The notes below the pieces were generated by a model. The model did not search any database. It was not told the origin of the DNA and worked only from the letters and a program-made list of their open reading frames with translations. Below are positions 35,558 to 44,258 of a DNA stretch of 64,000 bases, piece after piece; within the stretch, counting starts at the first letter, position 1; every line of letters begins with the position of its first letter. The position numbers were made by a program, and so were the translations under genes. Origin of the DNA: Enterobacter sp. ENT03 (lineage in GTDB: Bacteria; Pseudomonadota; Gammaproteobacteria; Enterobacterales; Enterobacteriaceae); the NCBI RefSeq assembly GCF_019218745.1, contig NZ_JAHUXA010000009.1:1-64000 (forward strand), written 5' to 3'.

Positions 35558-35584
35558 AAAGCCCGCTTTTTGTGCGGGCTTTTT
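35558..35584. terminator. bidirectional intrinsic terminator
   Basis: Nine-base stem AAAGCCCGC/GCGGGCTTT followed by a T run. It ends the prgK-orgA-orgB operon and also lies past the 3' end of convergent ymjA. It marks the right edge of the T3SS island. Confidence 0.88.
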
Positions 35585-35608
35585 GCTGTCTGCCGAGCCG
35601 CGCGGCGC

Positions 35609-35854
35609 TTACTCGTTGCCCCACTGATTCAGGAAATTGGCGATTTCATCAATCCGCTTTTCATTGATACCCGCTTCTGCGGCCATCTCCTGCTGCGCCT
35701 CTTCGCTGATCTCTTCGCCATTCATTAAACGGGTGATCAGCATCTCGAAATAACGTGCCACGGCGTCGCGTTCGGTTTCGCTGACCGGCGTTTCCGTCTC
35801 CGTCGCGTACTCGTCAGCGATGTCATAATATTTGATGGGTACTTCATTGCTCAT
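35609..35854 (-). CDS. ymjA: YmjA, DUF2543 family protein
   Basis: An 81-residue acidic protein nearly colinear with E. coli Ymj[15 protein letters not shown] at the start, [16 protein letters not shown] in the middle and FLNQWGNE at the end. The function is unknown. It is probably core chromosome and marks the end of the acquired island. Confidence 0.92.
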   Translation of the reverse strand: MSNEVPIKYYDIADEYATETETPVSETERDAVARYFEMLITRLMNGEEISEEAQQEMAAEAGINEKRIDEIANFLNQWGNE

Positions 35855-35942
35855 ATCTGGCCCTCAGGGGTTTTCGCGTTTAGCTTTTTATTATATCGCA
35901 CACGCAAGGCATAATCGCAGCGTTCATTTTTATGCCCGGCGC

Positions 35943-36692
35943 TCAGAGCACAGTAATATCCATGCTGTTAAATATACTGCGCATTTTCTCGTCCAGCTCC
36001 CCGTCAATGACCAGCGTACTGGCGAGGCTCAGATCGCCAATGGCAAACGCCGATGCCGAGTTGATTTTTTCCGGCGACGCCAGCACCACAGTTTCTGCCG
36101 CCCGTTCTGACAGCGCGCGTTTGACGCAGGCTTCTTCGTAATTACCGGTCGTGAAACCGGCACGTTCGTGCACGCCGGTGACGCCCATAAAAAAAAGATC
36201 CGCATTGATCCGGCGCAGCGACTCCAGCATGGCCGCGCCGACGGTGACCATCGAATGTTTATACAACTGGCCGCCGAGAACAATAACGTCGACCCGCGGC
36301 AGTGTGATCAGCGCGGCGGCAATGGTCGGGCTATGGGTGACCACGGTGAACGCCAGATCCGGCGGCAGCACGTTAACCATCTCTTCCGAGGTGGTGCCGC
36401 CATCCAGAATGACGATATTCCCCGGCTGGATCAGCGTGACCGCTTTGCGGGCAATCGCTTTTTTCGAGGCGATCTGCACGCTTTTACGCGTTTCCAGCGA
36501 GCCTGTCGCTGCCGATACCGCCAGCGCCCCGCCGTGCACCCGTTGCAGTAATCCTTCCGCCGCCATCTCGCGCAAATCCCGGCGAATAGAGTCTTCCGAG
36601 ATGTTGAACCGCTGGCTTAAATCACGCGATAACACCTGTTTATCGCGCGCCAGTAAATCGAGGATCAGCTGTTTGCGTTGACCTGACAGCAT
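35943..36692 (-). CDS. DeoR/GlpR-family transcriptional regulator
   Basis: A 249-residue regulator. The N-terminal DeoR helix-turn-helix reads MLSGQRKQLILDLLARDKQ, RFNISEDSIRRDLREMAAEG and LLQRVHGGAL, and the C-terminal sugar-phosphate-isomerase-like sensor domain contains VILDGGTTSEEM and VGAAMLESLRRINADLFFMG. The ATG at 36692 has AAGGTG six bases upstream and is preferred over the GTG at 36707. It is divergent from the Nudix gene, which it may control. The effector is presumably a phosphorylated sugar. Confidence 0.9.
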   Translation of the reverse strand: MLSGQRKQLILDLLARDKQVLSRDLSQRFNISEDSIRRDLREMAAEGLLQRVHGGALAVSAATGSLETRKSVQIASKKAIARKAVTLIQPGNIVILDGGTTSEEMVNVLPPDLAFTVVTHSPTIAAALITLPRVDVIVLGGQLYKHSMVTVGAAMLESLRRINADLFFMGVTGVHERAGFTTGNYEEACVKRALSERAAETVVLASPEKINSASAFAIGDLSLASTLVIDGELDEKMRSIFNSMDITVL

Positions 36693-36776
36693 GGTTTCAC
36701 CTTTCACGAATGATCTTGATTATGCACGATTGTGCATGATAGCGTGTTGCCTGTCACTCTTTAAAAAGGAAATCCC

Positions 36777-37370
36777 ATGTCAGCGCAACGCCCGAATATC
36801 CGCAACCTCCGTGAAGAACTGCTGTCCGATAACTGGTACATCCTGAAAAAATACACCTTCGAGCTACAGCGCAGCGATGGCGTCTGGCAGACGCAAACCC
36901 GCGAAGCCTACGACCGCGGCAATGGCGCGGCCATTCTGCTGTATAACAAAGCCAAAGGAACGGTGGTACTGACGCGGCAGTTCCGTCTGCCGGTGTACAT
37001 CAATGGGCATAATGGTTTACTGATTGAGGCGGCGGCGGGTTTACTGGATGACGCGTCGCCGGAAGCACGCATTATTGCCGAAGCCGAAGAAGAAACCGGC
37101 TTTCACGTCACCGCCGTTGAAAAAGTGTTTGAAGCCTATATGAGCCCCGGCTCAGTCACGGAAAAACTCTACTTTTTTATCGCTGAATATACTGATGACG
37201 ATCGCAGCGGTGCGGGCGGCGGGCTGGCAGACGAAGGGGAAGATATTCAGGTGCTGGAGTGGCCGTTTGAAAAAGCGCTCGCCGCCATTCGCAACGGCGA
37301 GATCCAGGATGCCAAAACCATTATGCTGATCCAGCACCTGGCATTACAGGCGATTTTTAAGGAGTCATGA
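36777..37370 (+). CDS. Nudix hydrolase, NudK-like (GDP-mannose pyrophosphatase family)
   Basis: A 197-residue Nudix protein similar to E. coli NudK, which cleaves GDP-mannose to GMP and mannose 1-phosphate. It shows [17 protein letters not shown] and the Nudix box [20 protein letters not shown] followed by GF, then [19 protein letters not shown]. The arginine that normally opens the REUxEE part is alanine here, although the metal-binding glutamates remain; NudK itself has lysine there. It overlaps the methyltransferase gene at its stop and is divergent from a DeoR regulator. Confidence 0.85.
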   Translation: MSAQRPNIRNLREELLSDNWYILKKYTFELQRSDGVWQTQTREAYDRGNGAAILLYNKAKGTVVLTRQFRLPVYINGHNGLLIEAAAGLLDDASPEARIIAEAEEETGFHVTAVEKVFEAYMSPGSVTEKLYFFIAEYTDDDRSGAGGGLADEGEDIQVLEWPFEKALAAIRNGEIQDAKTIMLIQHLALQAIFKES

Positions 37371-37975
37371 TGCGTCACGCCGCAGCACATATTCTCAATA
37401 TCTATCAACGTCATGCAGACGCCTTTGCCGCGAAGCGTTCGCGCGCGCTCTCTGAAAAACCCTGGCTGGATAAGTTCATTGCGGCAATGGATAAGCAAGG
37501 ACGCATTCTGGATATGGGCTGCGGCAACGGTCGTCCGGTAGCGGAATATTTTGTCGCGCAGGGCTTTCAGCTCACCGGCATTGATGGCGCTGCGGCCATG
37601 CTGAGCCGCGCCCGCGACGATTTCCCGCACCAGCGCTGGCTGGAAAAGGATATGCGGCAATTAGCGCTCGGTGAAACCTTTGACGGACTGATTGCCTGGG
37701 ACAGCTTTTTTCATCTCACACAGCAGGATCAAATAGCCATGTTCCCGATATTTGCGGCCCACAGCCATCCGGGAAGTGCGCTTATGTTTACCAGCGGGCC
37801 AGATCACGGCGTCGCGATGGGCGAATTTGAAGGGGAGCCGTTATTTCATGCGAGCCTCGCACCAGAGGAATATCGTGCCCTGCTGCATGACAACGGCTTC
37901 GAAGTGATGGACATGATTAAGGAAGATCCGCACTGCACCGGGCATACGGTCTGGCTGGCGAAGAAAATAATATAG
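37370..37975 (+). CDS. class I SAM-dependent methyltransferase
   Basis: A 201-residue Rossmann methyltransferase with the SAM motif GRILDMGCGNGRPVAEYFVA, motif II TGIDGAAAMLSRAR and motif IV FDGLIAWDSFFHL. The second of two adjacent ATG codons is chosen because AAGGAG is five bases upstream. It is coupled to the Nudix gene. The substrate is unknown. Confidence 0.87.
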   Translation: MRHAAAHILNIYQRHADAFAAKRSRALSEKPWLDKFIAAMDKQGRILDMGCGNGRPVAEYFVAQGFQLTGIDGAAAMLSRARDDFPHQRWLEKDMRQLALGETFDGLIAWDSFFHLTQQDQIAMFPIFAAHSHPGSALMFTSGPDHGVAMGEFEGEPLFHASLAPEEYRALLHDNGFEVMDMIKEDPHCTGHTVWLAKKII

Positions 37976-38019
37976 CGGCAGCCGGTGAACAAAGGATGCC
38001 GCCGTTCACTGATCAGCCC

Positions 38020-38913
38020 TCAGCCCGGCCCTTCGCTACCCGCCGCCAGCAGCGGCACCAGCACATCGCTGACCGGCGTTGCTATCCCTTTTGCCCTGCC
38101 GTAACGCTGGATCACGCCGTTACGGATGTCCCACTCCAGAGGACGGTTGGCCTGACGGTCAGCCAGAATGGAGGTCCCCAGATCGGCAGGTGAACGCTGA
38201 AAGCCCGCCAGAATTTCCTGTGGGACGTCATCGCCGAGCACCGCCCCCTGCGCACGCGCCACCGTCAGACCTTCATGCAGATAAGCCAGCGTCAGCGCGG
38301 AAATATCGTCGCGTCGGAACATTCCGGCACGGCGATTCGCCAGCACCATCAGCCCCGCCGCCGCGTTCTGCAACAGTTTGCGCCAGGCAATGGTGAGGAA
38401 ATCCCCGGACAGCTCGACCGCGCAGCGGGTGCCGCTCAGGGCATCGACAATAGGTTTTGCCGCGGGCACATCCGGCAGGGTCAGACGCGGTTTGGCGCGA
38501 AGCCAGACCGACGCATCCGCTTCCCGCTGGGCCGGAAACCACACCACCGAGGGCACCACGGTTGCGCCCTTCACATAAGGGGCTAACTGGTTTTGCTGCT
38601 CGACGCCGTTTTGCAGCGCACACACCACGGTGTTCTCGTCGCACAGCTGCGCCAGCCACCCGGCGCTGTCGGCGTCCTGGGTGGTTTTCACCGCCACAAA
38701 CAGCAGATCGACCGGCTGGCTGACCGCCGCCGGATCGTTGAGTACCGGACCTGGCACCACCACTTCGCCGTCGTCATCACGCAGTGTTAACTGCGGATGC
38801 GCGGTGCGCCCGCACAGCAGCGGCGTGCGGCCCGCCTCATGTAGCGTCGCCGCAATCGTGGTTCCAATAGCGCCCGGACCAAGCAGGGCAATAGCAGGAC
38901 GATCGGACATCAT
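38020..38913 (-). CDS. 2-dehydropantoate 2-reductase-like oxidoreductase
   Basis: A 297-residue protein of the PanE/ApbA ketopantoate reductase family. It has the NADP motif ALLGPGAIGTTIAATL, the segment VKTTQD with catalytic-type lysine, VVCALQNGVEQ, and a C-terminal helical domain (WRKLLQNAAAGLMVLANRRAG; SILADRQANRPLEWD). These match the catalytic Lys-Asn-Glu layout of the family. It is probably a paralogue of panE and may act on another 2-oxo acid. It stands alone next to an SDR gene. Confidence 0.85.
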   Translation of the reverse strand: MMSDRPAIALLGPGAIGTTIAATLHEAGRTPLLCGRTAHPQLTLRDDDGEVVVPGPVLNDPAAVSQPVDLLFVAVKTTQDADSAGWLAQLCDENTVVCALQNGVEQQNQLAPYVKGATVVPSVVWFPAQREADASVWLRAKPRLTLPDVPAAKPIVDALSGTRCAVELSGDFLTIAWRKLLQNAAAGLMVLANRRAGMFRRDDISALTLAYLHEGLTVARAQGAVLGDDVPQEILAGFQRSPADLGTSILADRQANRPLEWDIRNGVIQRYGRAKGIATPVSDVLVPLLAAGSEGPG

Positions 38914-38984
38914 GTGCTCTCCTGTTCTGGTTAATTAACCAACAGTGTATCAGCCGCATGTAAAAAGTGATCCGTCATTCTGCT

Positions 38985-39764
38985 TCAGGCGCGGTAGCGC
39001 GCGGCGGCTTCAGCCTGATTGATGTCGGCGATCAGGGCCTGGCGGTTCGCGTCAAGGGCATCCCAGTGTTCGGCGTGGCGTAACGGCGGAATGGTCACCG
39101 GTTCACGGCGATCAAACCCGACCAGCGCGGCATCCACCAGCTCGCCCACCTCCATATATTGCGTGGCGTGGGTAATGTCGATCCCGGCGCGCTCCCAGAT
39201 TTCGGTGTACGTGCCGGCTGGCAGCACCGCCTGTACATACACGCCGCCGGGGGCCAGTTCGACCTGCAATCCCTGCGACAGGAACAGCACAAAGGCTTTG
39301 GTGGCGCCATATACCGACATGGCAAATTCCGGCGCCAGGCCGACCACGGAGCTGATGTTGACGATAGCGCCCTCTCCTGACTGAACAAATCGTGGGGCGA
39401 CGGCGCTGGCCAGCCGGGTAACCGCTGTCACATTCAGCGCGATAAGGCGCTCAATGGACGCCGGATCCTGATCCACCAGCCTGCCGGTCTGCGCAATGCC
39501 CGCATTGTTAACCAGAATGCCGATCCGGGCGTCCTCGCGCAGACGCGTTTCGACACGCGCAACGTCATCGGACTGAGTGAGATCGGCGGCGAGCACATCG
39601 ACGTTCACCCCGGTTTCCTGATGCAGACGCGCGGCCAGCGCATCCAGTCGGGCTTTGTCGCGCGCTACCAGCACAAGATCGTGGCCGCGGCGGGCGAAAC
39701 GTTCAGCGTAAACGGCACCGATACCTGAGGATGCGCCGGTAATAAGGACGGATGGAGTGGTCAT
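38985..39764 (-). CDS. short-chain dehydrogenase/reductase
   Basis: A 259-residue classical SDR: coenzyme motif TGASSGIGAVYAERFA, NNAGIAQTGRL, catalytic serine in IVNISSVVG and active-site YGATK. It is divergent from a TetR regulator with a dyad between them, so it is probably the regulated target. Substrate unknown. Confidence 0.9.
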   Translation of the reverse strand: MTTPSVLITGASSGIGAVYAERFARRGHDLVLVARDKARLDALAARLHQETGVNVDVLAADLTQSDDVARVETRLREDARIGILVNNAGIAQTGRLVDQDPASIERLIALNVTAVTRLASAVAPRFVQSGEGAIVNISSVVGLAPEFAMSVYGATKAFVLFLSQGLQVELAPGGVYVQAVLPAGTYTEIWERAGIDITHATQYMEVGELVDAALVGFDRREPVTIPPLRHAEHWDALDANRQALIADINQAEAAARYRA

Positions 39765-39857
39765 AACATACCCTTCATGAATGAGTGATCGGATCCCGGC
39801 GTACCGGATGGAAGTCCGGATTAATGATGATGATCGTAATCTATAATGTCAACACTT

Positions 39858-39877
39858 TTGATTATGGTCATCATCAA
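39858..39877. promoter_or_regulatory. operator-like imperfect palindrome between SDR and tetR
   Basis: TTGATTATGGTCATCATCAA is palindromic at 16 of 20 positions and lies in the divergent promoter region, 43 bases before the TetR start. It is the likely TetR binding site for both genes. Confidence 0.6.
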
Positions 39878-39919
39878 TGTATACTGATGGCATGAAGGTT
39901 CAGCATTGAAGGTGAAACA

Positions 39920-40480
39920 ATGAAAGTGTCTAAAGAGCAGGCGCGTGAAAACCGCAGGCGTATTGTGGAAACGGCGTCGGTACTGTTTCGTGAACGGGGC
40001 TATGACGGCGTGGGCGTGGCGGAACTGATGGCGGCGGCGGGCTTAACGCACGGCGGGTTCTATAAACATTTTGCGTCGAAAGCGGATTTGATGGCGGAGG
40101 CCACGCAGTGCGGGTTTGCGCATTCGGCGGAACATTCAGCCGGCGTGAGCCGTGAGCAGTTTATTACCCGTTACCTCTCGCGCCAGCATCGGGATAACAA
40201 GGGCCAGGGCTGTGTGATGTCAGCGCTGGGTGCGGACGCCTCCCGCCAGTCTGAGACGATTAAAGCGACCTTTGCGGCGGGTCTTGAACAGCAACTGGCG
40301 CAGTTGAGCGGTGACCATGACGCAGACGGGGAAAGGCGCGCCGATCTTATCGACACGCTGGCCCATCTGGTCGGTGCGATGGTACTGTCCCGCGCCTGCC
40401 CGGACGATTCCCCGCTGGCAGATGAAATCCTCGCCGTATGCCGCGCGCGCCTTCTGGGTGAGAAAACGCCGGAGCAGTAA
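39920..40480 (+). CDS. TetR/AcrR-family regulator
   Basis: A 186-residue repressor with helix-turn-helix RRRIVETASVLFRERGYDG followed by VGVAELMAAAGLTHGGFYKH, and a C-terminal domain with CVMSALGADASRQS typical of regulators divergent from SDR or reductase genes. GGTGAAAC is upstream of the ATG. It probably represses the divergent SDR. Confidence 0.92.
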   Translation: MKVSKEQARENRRRIVETASVLFRERGYDGVGVAELMAAAGLTHGGFYKHFASKADLMAEATQCGFAHSAEHSAGVSREQFITRYLSRQHRDNKGQGCVMSALGADASRQSETIKATFAAGLEQQLAQLSGDHDADGERRADLIDTLAHLVGAMVLSRACPDDSPLADEILAVCRARLLGEKTPEQ

Positions 40481-40498
40481 GTGTTGGCAGTGCGATCG

Positions 40499-40885
40499 TC
40501 AGAGCCAGGTTTCGTGCAGATGTCGCCAGATCACCCGGCCATCCGCGGCGATTTCAAACACCGCGGTGGCAAAACGCAGCGTCTCGCCCTGACCTGGAAT
40601 TGTCTGCCGCTCTTTATAAGTCACGGTGGCACCGGCTTCGTTTTCCGTCACGATGTGCAACTCTTCAATGGCAATCGTCAGCCCCGCCCGCACACCGCGC
40701 TGGCTGCGGAACAAGCTATCTACGGCGCTAAAATCCATGATGATCCCGCGCGGCGTGACCATCGTGAACGCCGGGCTAAAGCGCGCTAATAACGCGTCGC
40801 ATACTGCATCCGGCGTGTGGGCATCTCCCAGACAGTCACGGATCAACGCGTGGGCATCCCGTACTTCCTGAAAATAACGATTCAT
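40499..40885 (-). CDS. DUF4440/NTF2-like protein
   Basis: A 128-residue protein of the NTF2-like (SnoaL/DUF4440) fold: an N-terminal helix pair, FSPAFTMVTPRGIIMDFSAVDSLF, then beta strands VTYKERQTIPG and the terminal VIWRHLHETWL. It is convergent with the TetR gene. Proteins of this size in the family are often small enzymes or ligand binders; no function can be assigned. Confidence 0.8.
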   Translation of the reverse strand: MNRYFQEVRDAHALIRDCLGDAHTPDAVCDALLARFSPAFTMVTPRGIIMDFSAVDSLFRSQRGVRAGLTIAIEELHIVTENEAGATVTYKERQTIPGQGETLRFATAVFEIAADGRVIWRHLHETWL

Positions 40886-41081
40886 TGCTGCTCCTGATTA
40901 ACGATGAAATAACTTGCAGCTGAGGCAACGCCGCGGAAATTAACGACGCAGCACCGTCAGGCATGTCGTGGTGCGTAGGTTATCTGATGGCCTCCATGGG
41001 ACCACTATTGCCGGGTAAAGTCTACGGCTGGAGATTTTGTTTATACTCGGATAATGATTCGTTTTTTAAGGGTGCAGGCCA

Positions 41082-41972
41082 TTACGTGCTGAAAAGCTCT
41101 GCTACCCAGTCAGCAAAAGTGCGCACAGCTGGAGACACAAAGCGCTGATGAGGATAAAGCAAGGTGACGGGAACGGAAGGCGGTTGCCAGTCGGCCATCA
41201 CTTCCACCAGCCTCCCCTGCTGTAGATGCTCAGCAACAATACTCTCGGCCAGCTGGGCCAGCCCGAATCCCTCAAGACACATTTTAATATAGAGTCCCGT
41301 TTCGTTAACGGCTCCCTGGCCGCTGACCGATACGGAAAGCGTCTGCGAACCCTGCAGGAAACGCAGCTCGTCATTACGCCGGGTCTGACCGGAAAAATAG
41401 TGGATGGCCCGGTGGTGAGATAAGTCTTCAGGCGACTGCGGAATACCGTATTCCCTGAGATAATCCGGAGAGGCGCATGTCACCCAACGTAATCGCCCCA
41501 ATGGGCGGGCAACAAGCGTGGAGTTGCTTAACTCCCCTGTTCTTATCACACAGTCGATCCCCTCCTGAATAAGATCCACCTGCCGATCGCTCACTCCCAT
41601 CATCAGGTAGATATTCGGATAACGGCGGTAAAAATCTTTAAGCCTGGGCATGACAATGAAACTGGCGATGCCGCCTGGCATATCGACACGCAACCGCCCC
41701 TGCGGGCCGTTGGCGGCATCCATCAGCGTGGATTCTGTATGTTCGATTAACGACATTATTTCCCGGCATTGTGCAAGATACTGAAGCCCCTCAGGGGTCA
41801 GACTTACCCTCCGCCTTGTACGATTAAGCAGGCGTACCTGCAGGTATTTCTCAAGCCCCTTAATCGCGCTGGTCACTGTGGAGGAAGGCAGTGCCAATGT
41901 TTCCGCTGCCCGCACAAAGCTTCCGGCTTCAGCCACCCGCATAAAGATCTGCATTGCCTGGATACGATCCAT
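41082..41972 (-). CDS. LysR-family regulator
   Basis: A 296-residue LysR protein: winged helix DRIQAMQIFMRVAEAGSFVR followed by AAETLALPSSTVTSAIKGLE, and a periplasmic-binding-like effector domain. It is divergent from the amidohydrolase gene at 42117 and probably activates it. Confidence 0.93.
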   Translation of the reverse strand: MDRIQAMQIFMRVAEAGSFVRAAETLALPSSTVTSAIKGLEKYLQVRLLNRTRRRVSLTPEGLQYLAQCREIMSLIEHTESTLMDAANGPQGRLRVDMPGGIASFIVMPRLKDFYRRYPNIYLMMGVSDRQVDLIQEGIDCVIRTGELSNSTLVARPLGRLRWVTCASPDYLREYGIPQSPEDLSHHRAIHYFSGQTRRNDELRFLQGSQTLSVSVSGQGAVNETGLYIKMCLEGFGLAQLAESIVAEHLQQGRLVEVMADWQPPSVPVTLLYPHQRFVSPAVRTFADWVAELFST

Positions 41973-42116
41973 TTACCTGCTCCCGTGCATCTTTGGTCTG
42001 TCTGCATTTGATAACATTATTCGTAAATATTGAATTATAAAAACGCGTTAAGCGCCTTTTTCATATTAATTGGCTGACGTATCGTTTTCCTGTTGAACCG
42101 GAAAGAGAACATATAC

Positions 42117-43517
42117 ATGAACGACTACAGCAGAACGCTTGTTAATAACCAGACCCCGACCCCACCGGTGACGCTGATCCGTGGCGCGACCATTTTGAGC
42201 ATGGATGAAAACGTCGGCAATCTTGAACGCGGTGATATTCTTATCACCGGCTCAACCATCACCGCCGTAGGTCTGAACCTTGACGCCCAGGACGCGCATG
42301 TCATCGATGCCACGAACATGATTGCCATGCCTGGAATGGTGGATTCTCATCGACACGCCTGGGAAGGGCAGCTGCGCCGCATCAACCCGAATGCTACCTG
42401 TCTGGACGACTACAGCAACGCCACGCACTTCTCGTTCGCCAAATACTACCGCCCTGCAGATATTTATATCGGTAACCTGCTGACTGCACTTGGCGCTATT
42501 GACGCAGGTATCACAACAATCATCGATAACTCGCACAACAGCCGCACCGCTGCACATTCGAATGCAGCCGTAGAGGCGTTGCTTGACGCAGGCATTCGCG
42601 CCATCCACGCCTCCGGTGCGCCAGTGTCAGGCGACTGGGACAGAGCACACTGGCCCGGTAACTGGCAGCGTCTGCAGGATAAGTACTTCAAAGATAATCC
42701 TGAGGGCCTTGTGTCTCTTGGGGTGATGGCCCAGCTGGAGCCGGAATTATGGGCCGAGGCCCGCAGGCTGGGACTACCCATCGTGACTGAATTCTTTGGC
42801 GCTGAGATGGGCGCTGAGCTGGAACCGTTGCATAAGCAAGGTCTTCTTGGTCCGGACAATATTTTTAATCACTGCACAGCGCTGCCAGACGAAGGATGGA
42901 AAATCCTGCGCGAAGCCGGTGTCCGGGTGAACGTTTGCCCACGCTCCGATGCGCACTATGGTATCGAGGACGGCATGTTCGCCATTGAAGCGGCCCTTCG
43001 TCATGGCATCACGCCGGGTCTGAGCGTTGACAACGAAACGTCATACAGTACCGACATGTTTATGGAAATGCGTGTGGCATTTTATCTGCAGCGAGTCATG
43101 GGCATGCATAAGCGACAGCACTGCTGCGGCACAGAGCATTCGCTGACAACGCTCCCGGCAGCGCAGCTTCTCAAGGCAGCGACCGTCGATGGCGCTTACT
43201 GTGCTGGACTGCAGGATAAAGTCGGCAGCCTGACGCCCGGCAAACAGGCCGATCTGATCCTGATTAATACCGGTGACATCAACCTCTTCCCGAACGGGAA
43301 TGCCTTTGGCACCGTGGTCCATGCGACAGAACGCAGTAACATTGATACCGTCATGATTGGCGGGCGCATTGTCAAACAGAGCGGCACGTTGGTGGGCATT
43401 GACCGCGCGCGTCTTCACGCAGCGATTGATGAATCTCGCGAGCATCTGTTTGCCGCCGCCGGGTATAAACCCGACATGTTTGCAGAAACTTTCCTCCCCC
43501 TGGTGCAGGCAGACTGA
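42117..43517 (+). CDS. amidohydrolase-family protein (chlorohydrolase/deaminase type)
   Basis: A 466-residue metal-dependent hydrolase of the TrzA/AtzB/SsnA group. The N-terminal metal motif is MPGMVDSHRHAWEGQLRR, followed by NSHNSR, VTEFFGAEMGAEL, the metal histidine in NHCTALPD, and the aspartate in LSVDNETSYSTDMFMEMR. The ATG at 42117 is preferred over an upstream TTG. Members remove amino or halo groups from purine- or triazine-like rings or act on related amides; the substrate is unknown. It precedes a broken transporter gene and faces a LysR regulator. Confidence 0.88.
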   Translation: MNDYSRTLVNNQTPTPPVTLIRGATILSMDENVGNLERGDILITGSTITAVGLNLDAQDAHVIDATNMIAMPGMVDSHRHAWEGQLRRINPNATCLDDYSNATHFSFAKYYRPADIYIGNLLTALGAIDAGITTIIDNSHNSRTAAHSNAAVEALLDAGIRAIHASGAPVSGDWDRAHWPGNWQRLQDKYFKDNPEGLVSLGVMAQLEPELWAEARRLGLPIVTEFFGAEMGAELEPLHKQGLLGPDNIFNHCTALPDEGWKILREAGVRVNVCPRSDAHYGIEDGMFAIEAALRHGITPGLSVDNETSYSTDMFMEMRVAFYLQRVMGMHKRQHCCGTEHSLTTLPAAQLLKAATVDGAYCAGLQDKVGSLTPGKQADLILINTGDINLFPNGNAFGTVVHATERSNIDTVMIGGRIVKQSGTLVGIDRARLHAAIDESREHLFAAAGYKPDMFAETFLPLVQAD

Positions 43518-43531
43518 AAGGCAGGCAACGC

Positions 43532-44005
43532 ATGAACATGCTCTATTAACTCATCGCGTTTACCGCGGGTCTTGGGATCACCCTGCAGACCACACTGAAC
43601 AGTCAGCTTGCGCGAGGACTCGGCGGCGATTCGGTCACCGCCGCTTTGTTTTCCTTTACTGCGGGGGCGTTCACCTTGGGGATTTACGTGCTGCTGCGCG
43701 GGGGAGTATTCACCTCGCTCGCGGCCATTCCTTCCCAGCCACTGTGGAGCCTGGCGGGCGGACTGATTGGAGCCGGGGCGTTGTTCAGCTATGTGGTGCT
43801 GGCACCGAAAATCGGGTTTTCAGCCCTGCTCGGACTGGCGATTGTCGGGCAGTTACTCTCGTCACAACTGATCGACCATTTCGGCCTGCTGGGCGCGATA
43901 AGACGGCCGGTTTCGCTGGTCAGGCTGGGTGGAATGCTGGTTATGTTGACCGGACTCGCCGTGATGCTTTTTGGCGATAAGCTTTCTGAGCGCTTTATTC
44001 ATTAG
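43532..44005 (+). pseudogene. DMT transporter (YdcZ/DUF606 type) with an early stop codon
   Basis: From the ATG at 43532 the frame reads MNMLY, stop (TAA at 43547-43549), and then continues without interruption as LIAFTAGLGITLQTTLNSQL and on to GDKLSERFIH at 44005. The sequence after the stop is a normal DUF606-type small transporter with four to five membrane segments. A single base change of the TAA to a tyrosine codon would restore a 157-residue protein. It lies 14 bases after the amidohydrolase, so it was probably the transporter for that enzyme's substrate. Reinitiation at a later codon would lose the first helix. Confidence 0.8.
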
Positions 44006-44030
44006 CAGAGTGAAATACAGCACCCTGTTT

Positions 44031-44072
44031 CTTACGGACTTTTGCCTGGCGGCATAGGTCCGTAAGCTTTTC
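44031..44072 (+). terminator. intrinsic terminator
   Basis: Nine-base stem CTTACGGAC/GTCCGTAAG (44031-44039 and 44058-44066) followed by CTTTTCC. It ends the amidohydrolase-transporter operon. Confidence 0.75.
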
Positions 44073-44258
44073 CTGAAGCGTCATGCCGGTTTTATCTCTG
44101 GCGAAGTAAGCTGACAGGAACTCAAATCAGACATTTTTCTGCCAGATATATATGGCGTATGCCAGTTTCTGGCACGAAATGGGCCGAAAGCAAGGTCATA
44201 AGGTTCGCCAGGAGTGAGAAGCTGAAATTAGTACTTATCTGCCGTCAATTAGAAATGA

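Noticed and set aside
35496..35608. Search for a direct repeat of the tRNA-Asn 3' end as the right attachment site
   Set aside because: No copy of the tRNA end could be seen between orgB and ymjA; only a terminator is present.
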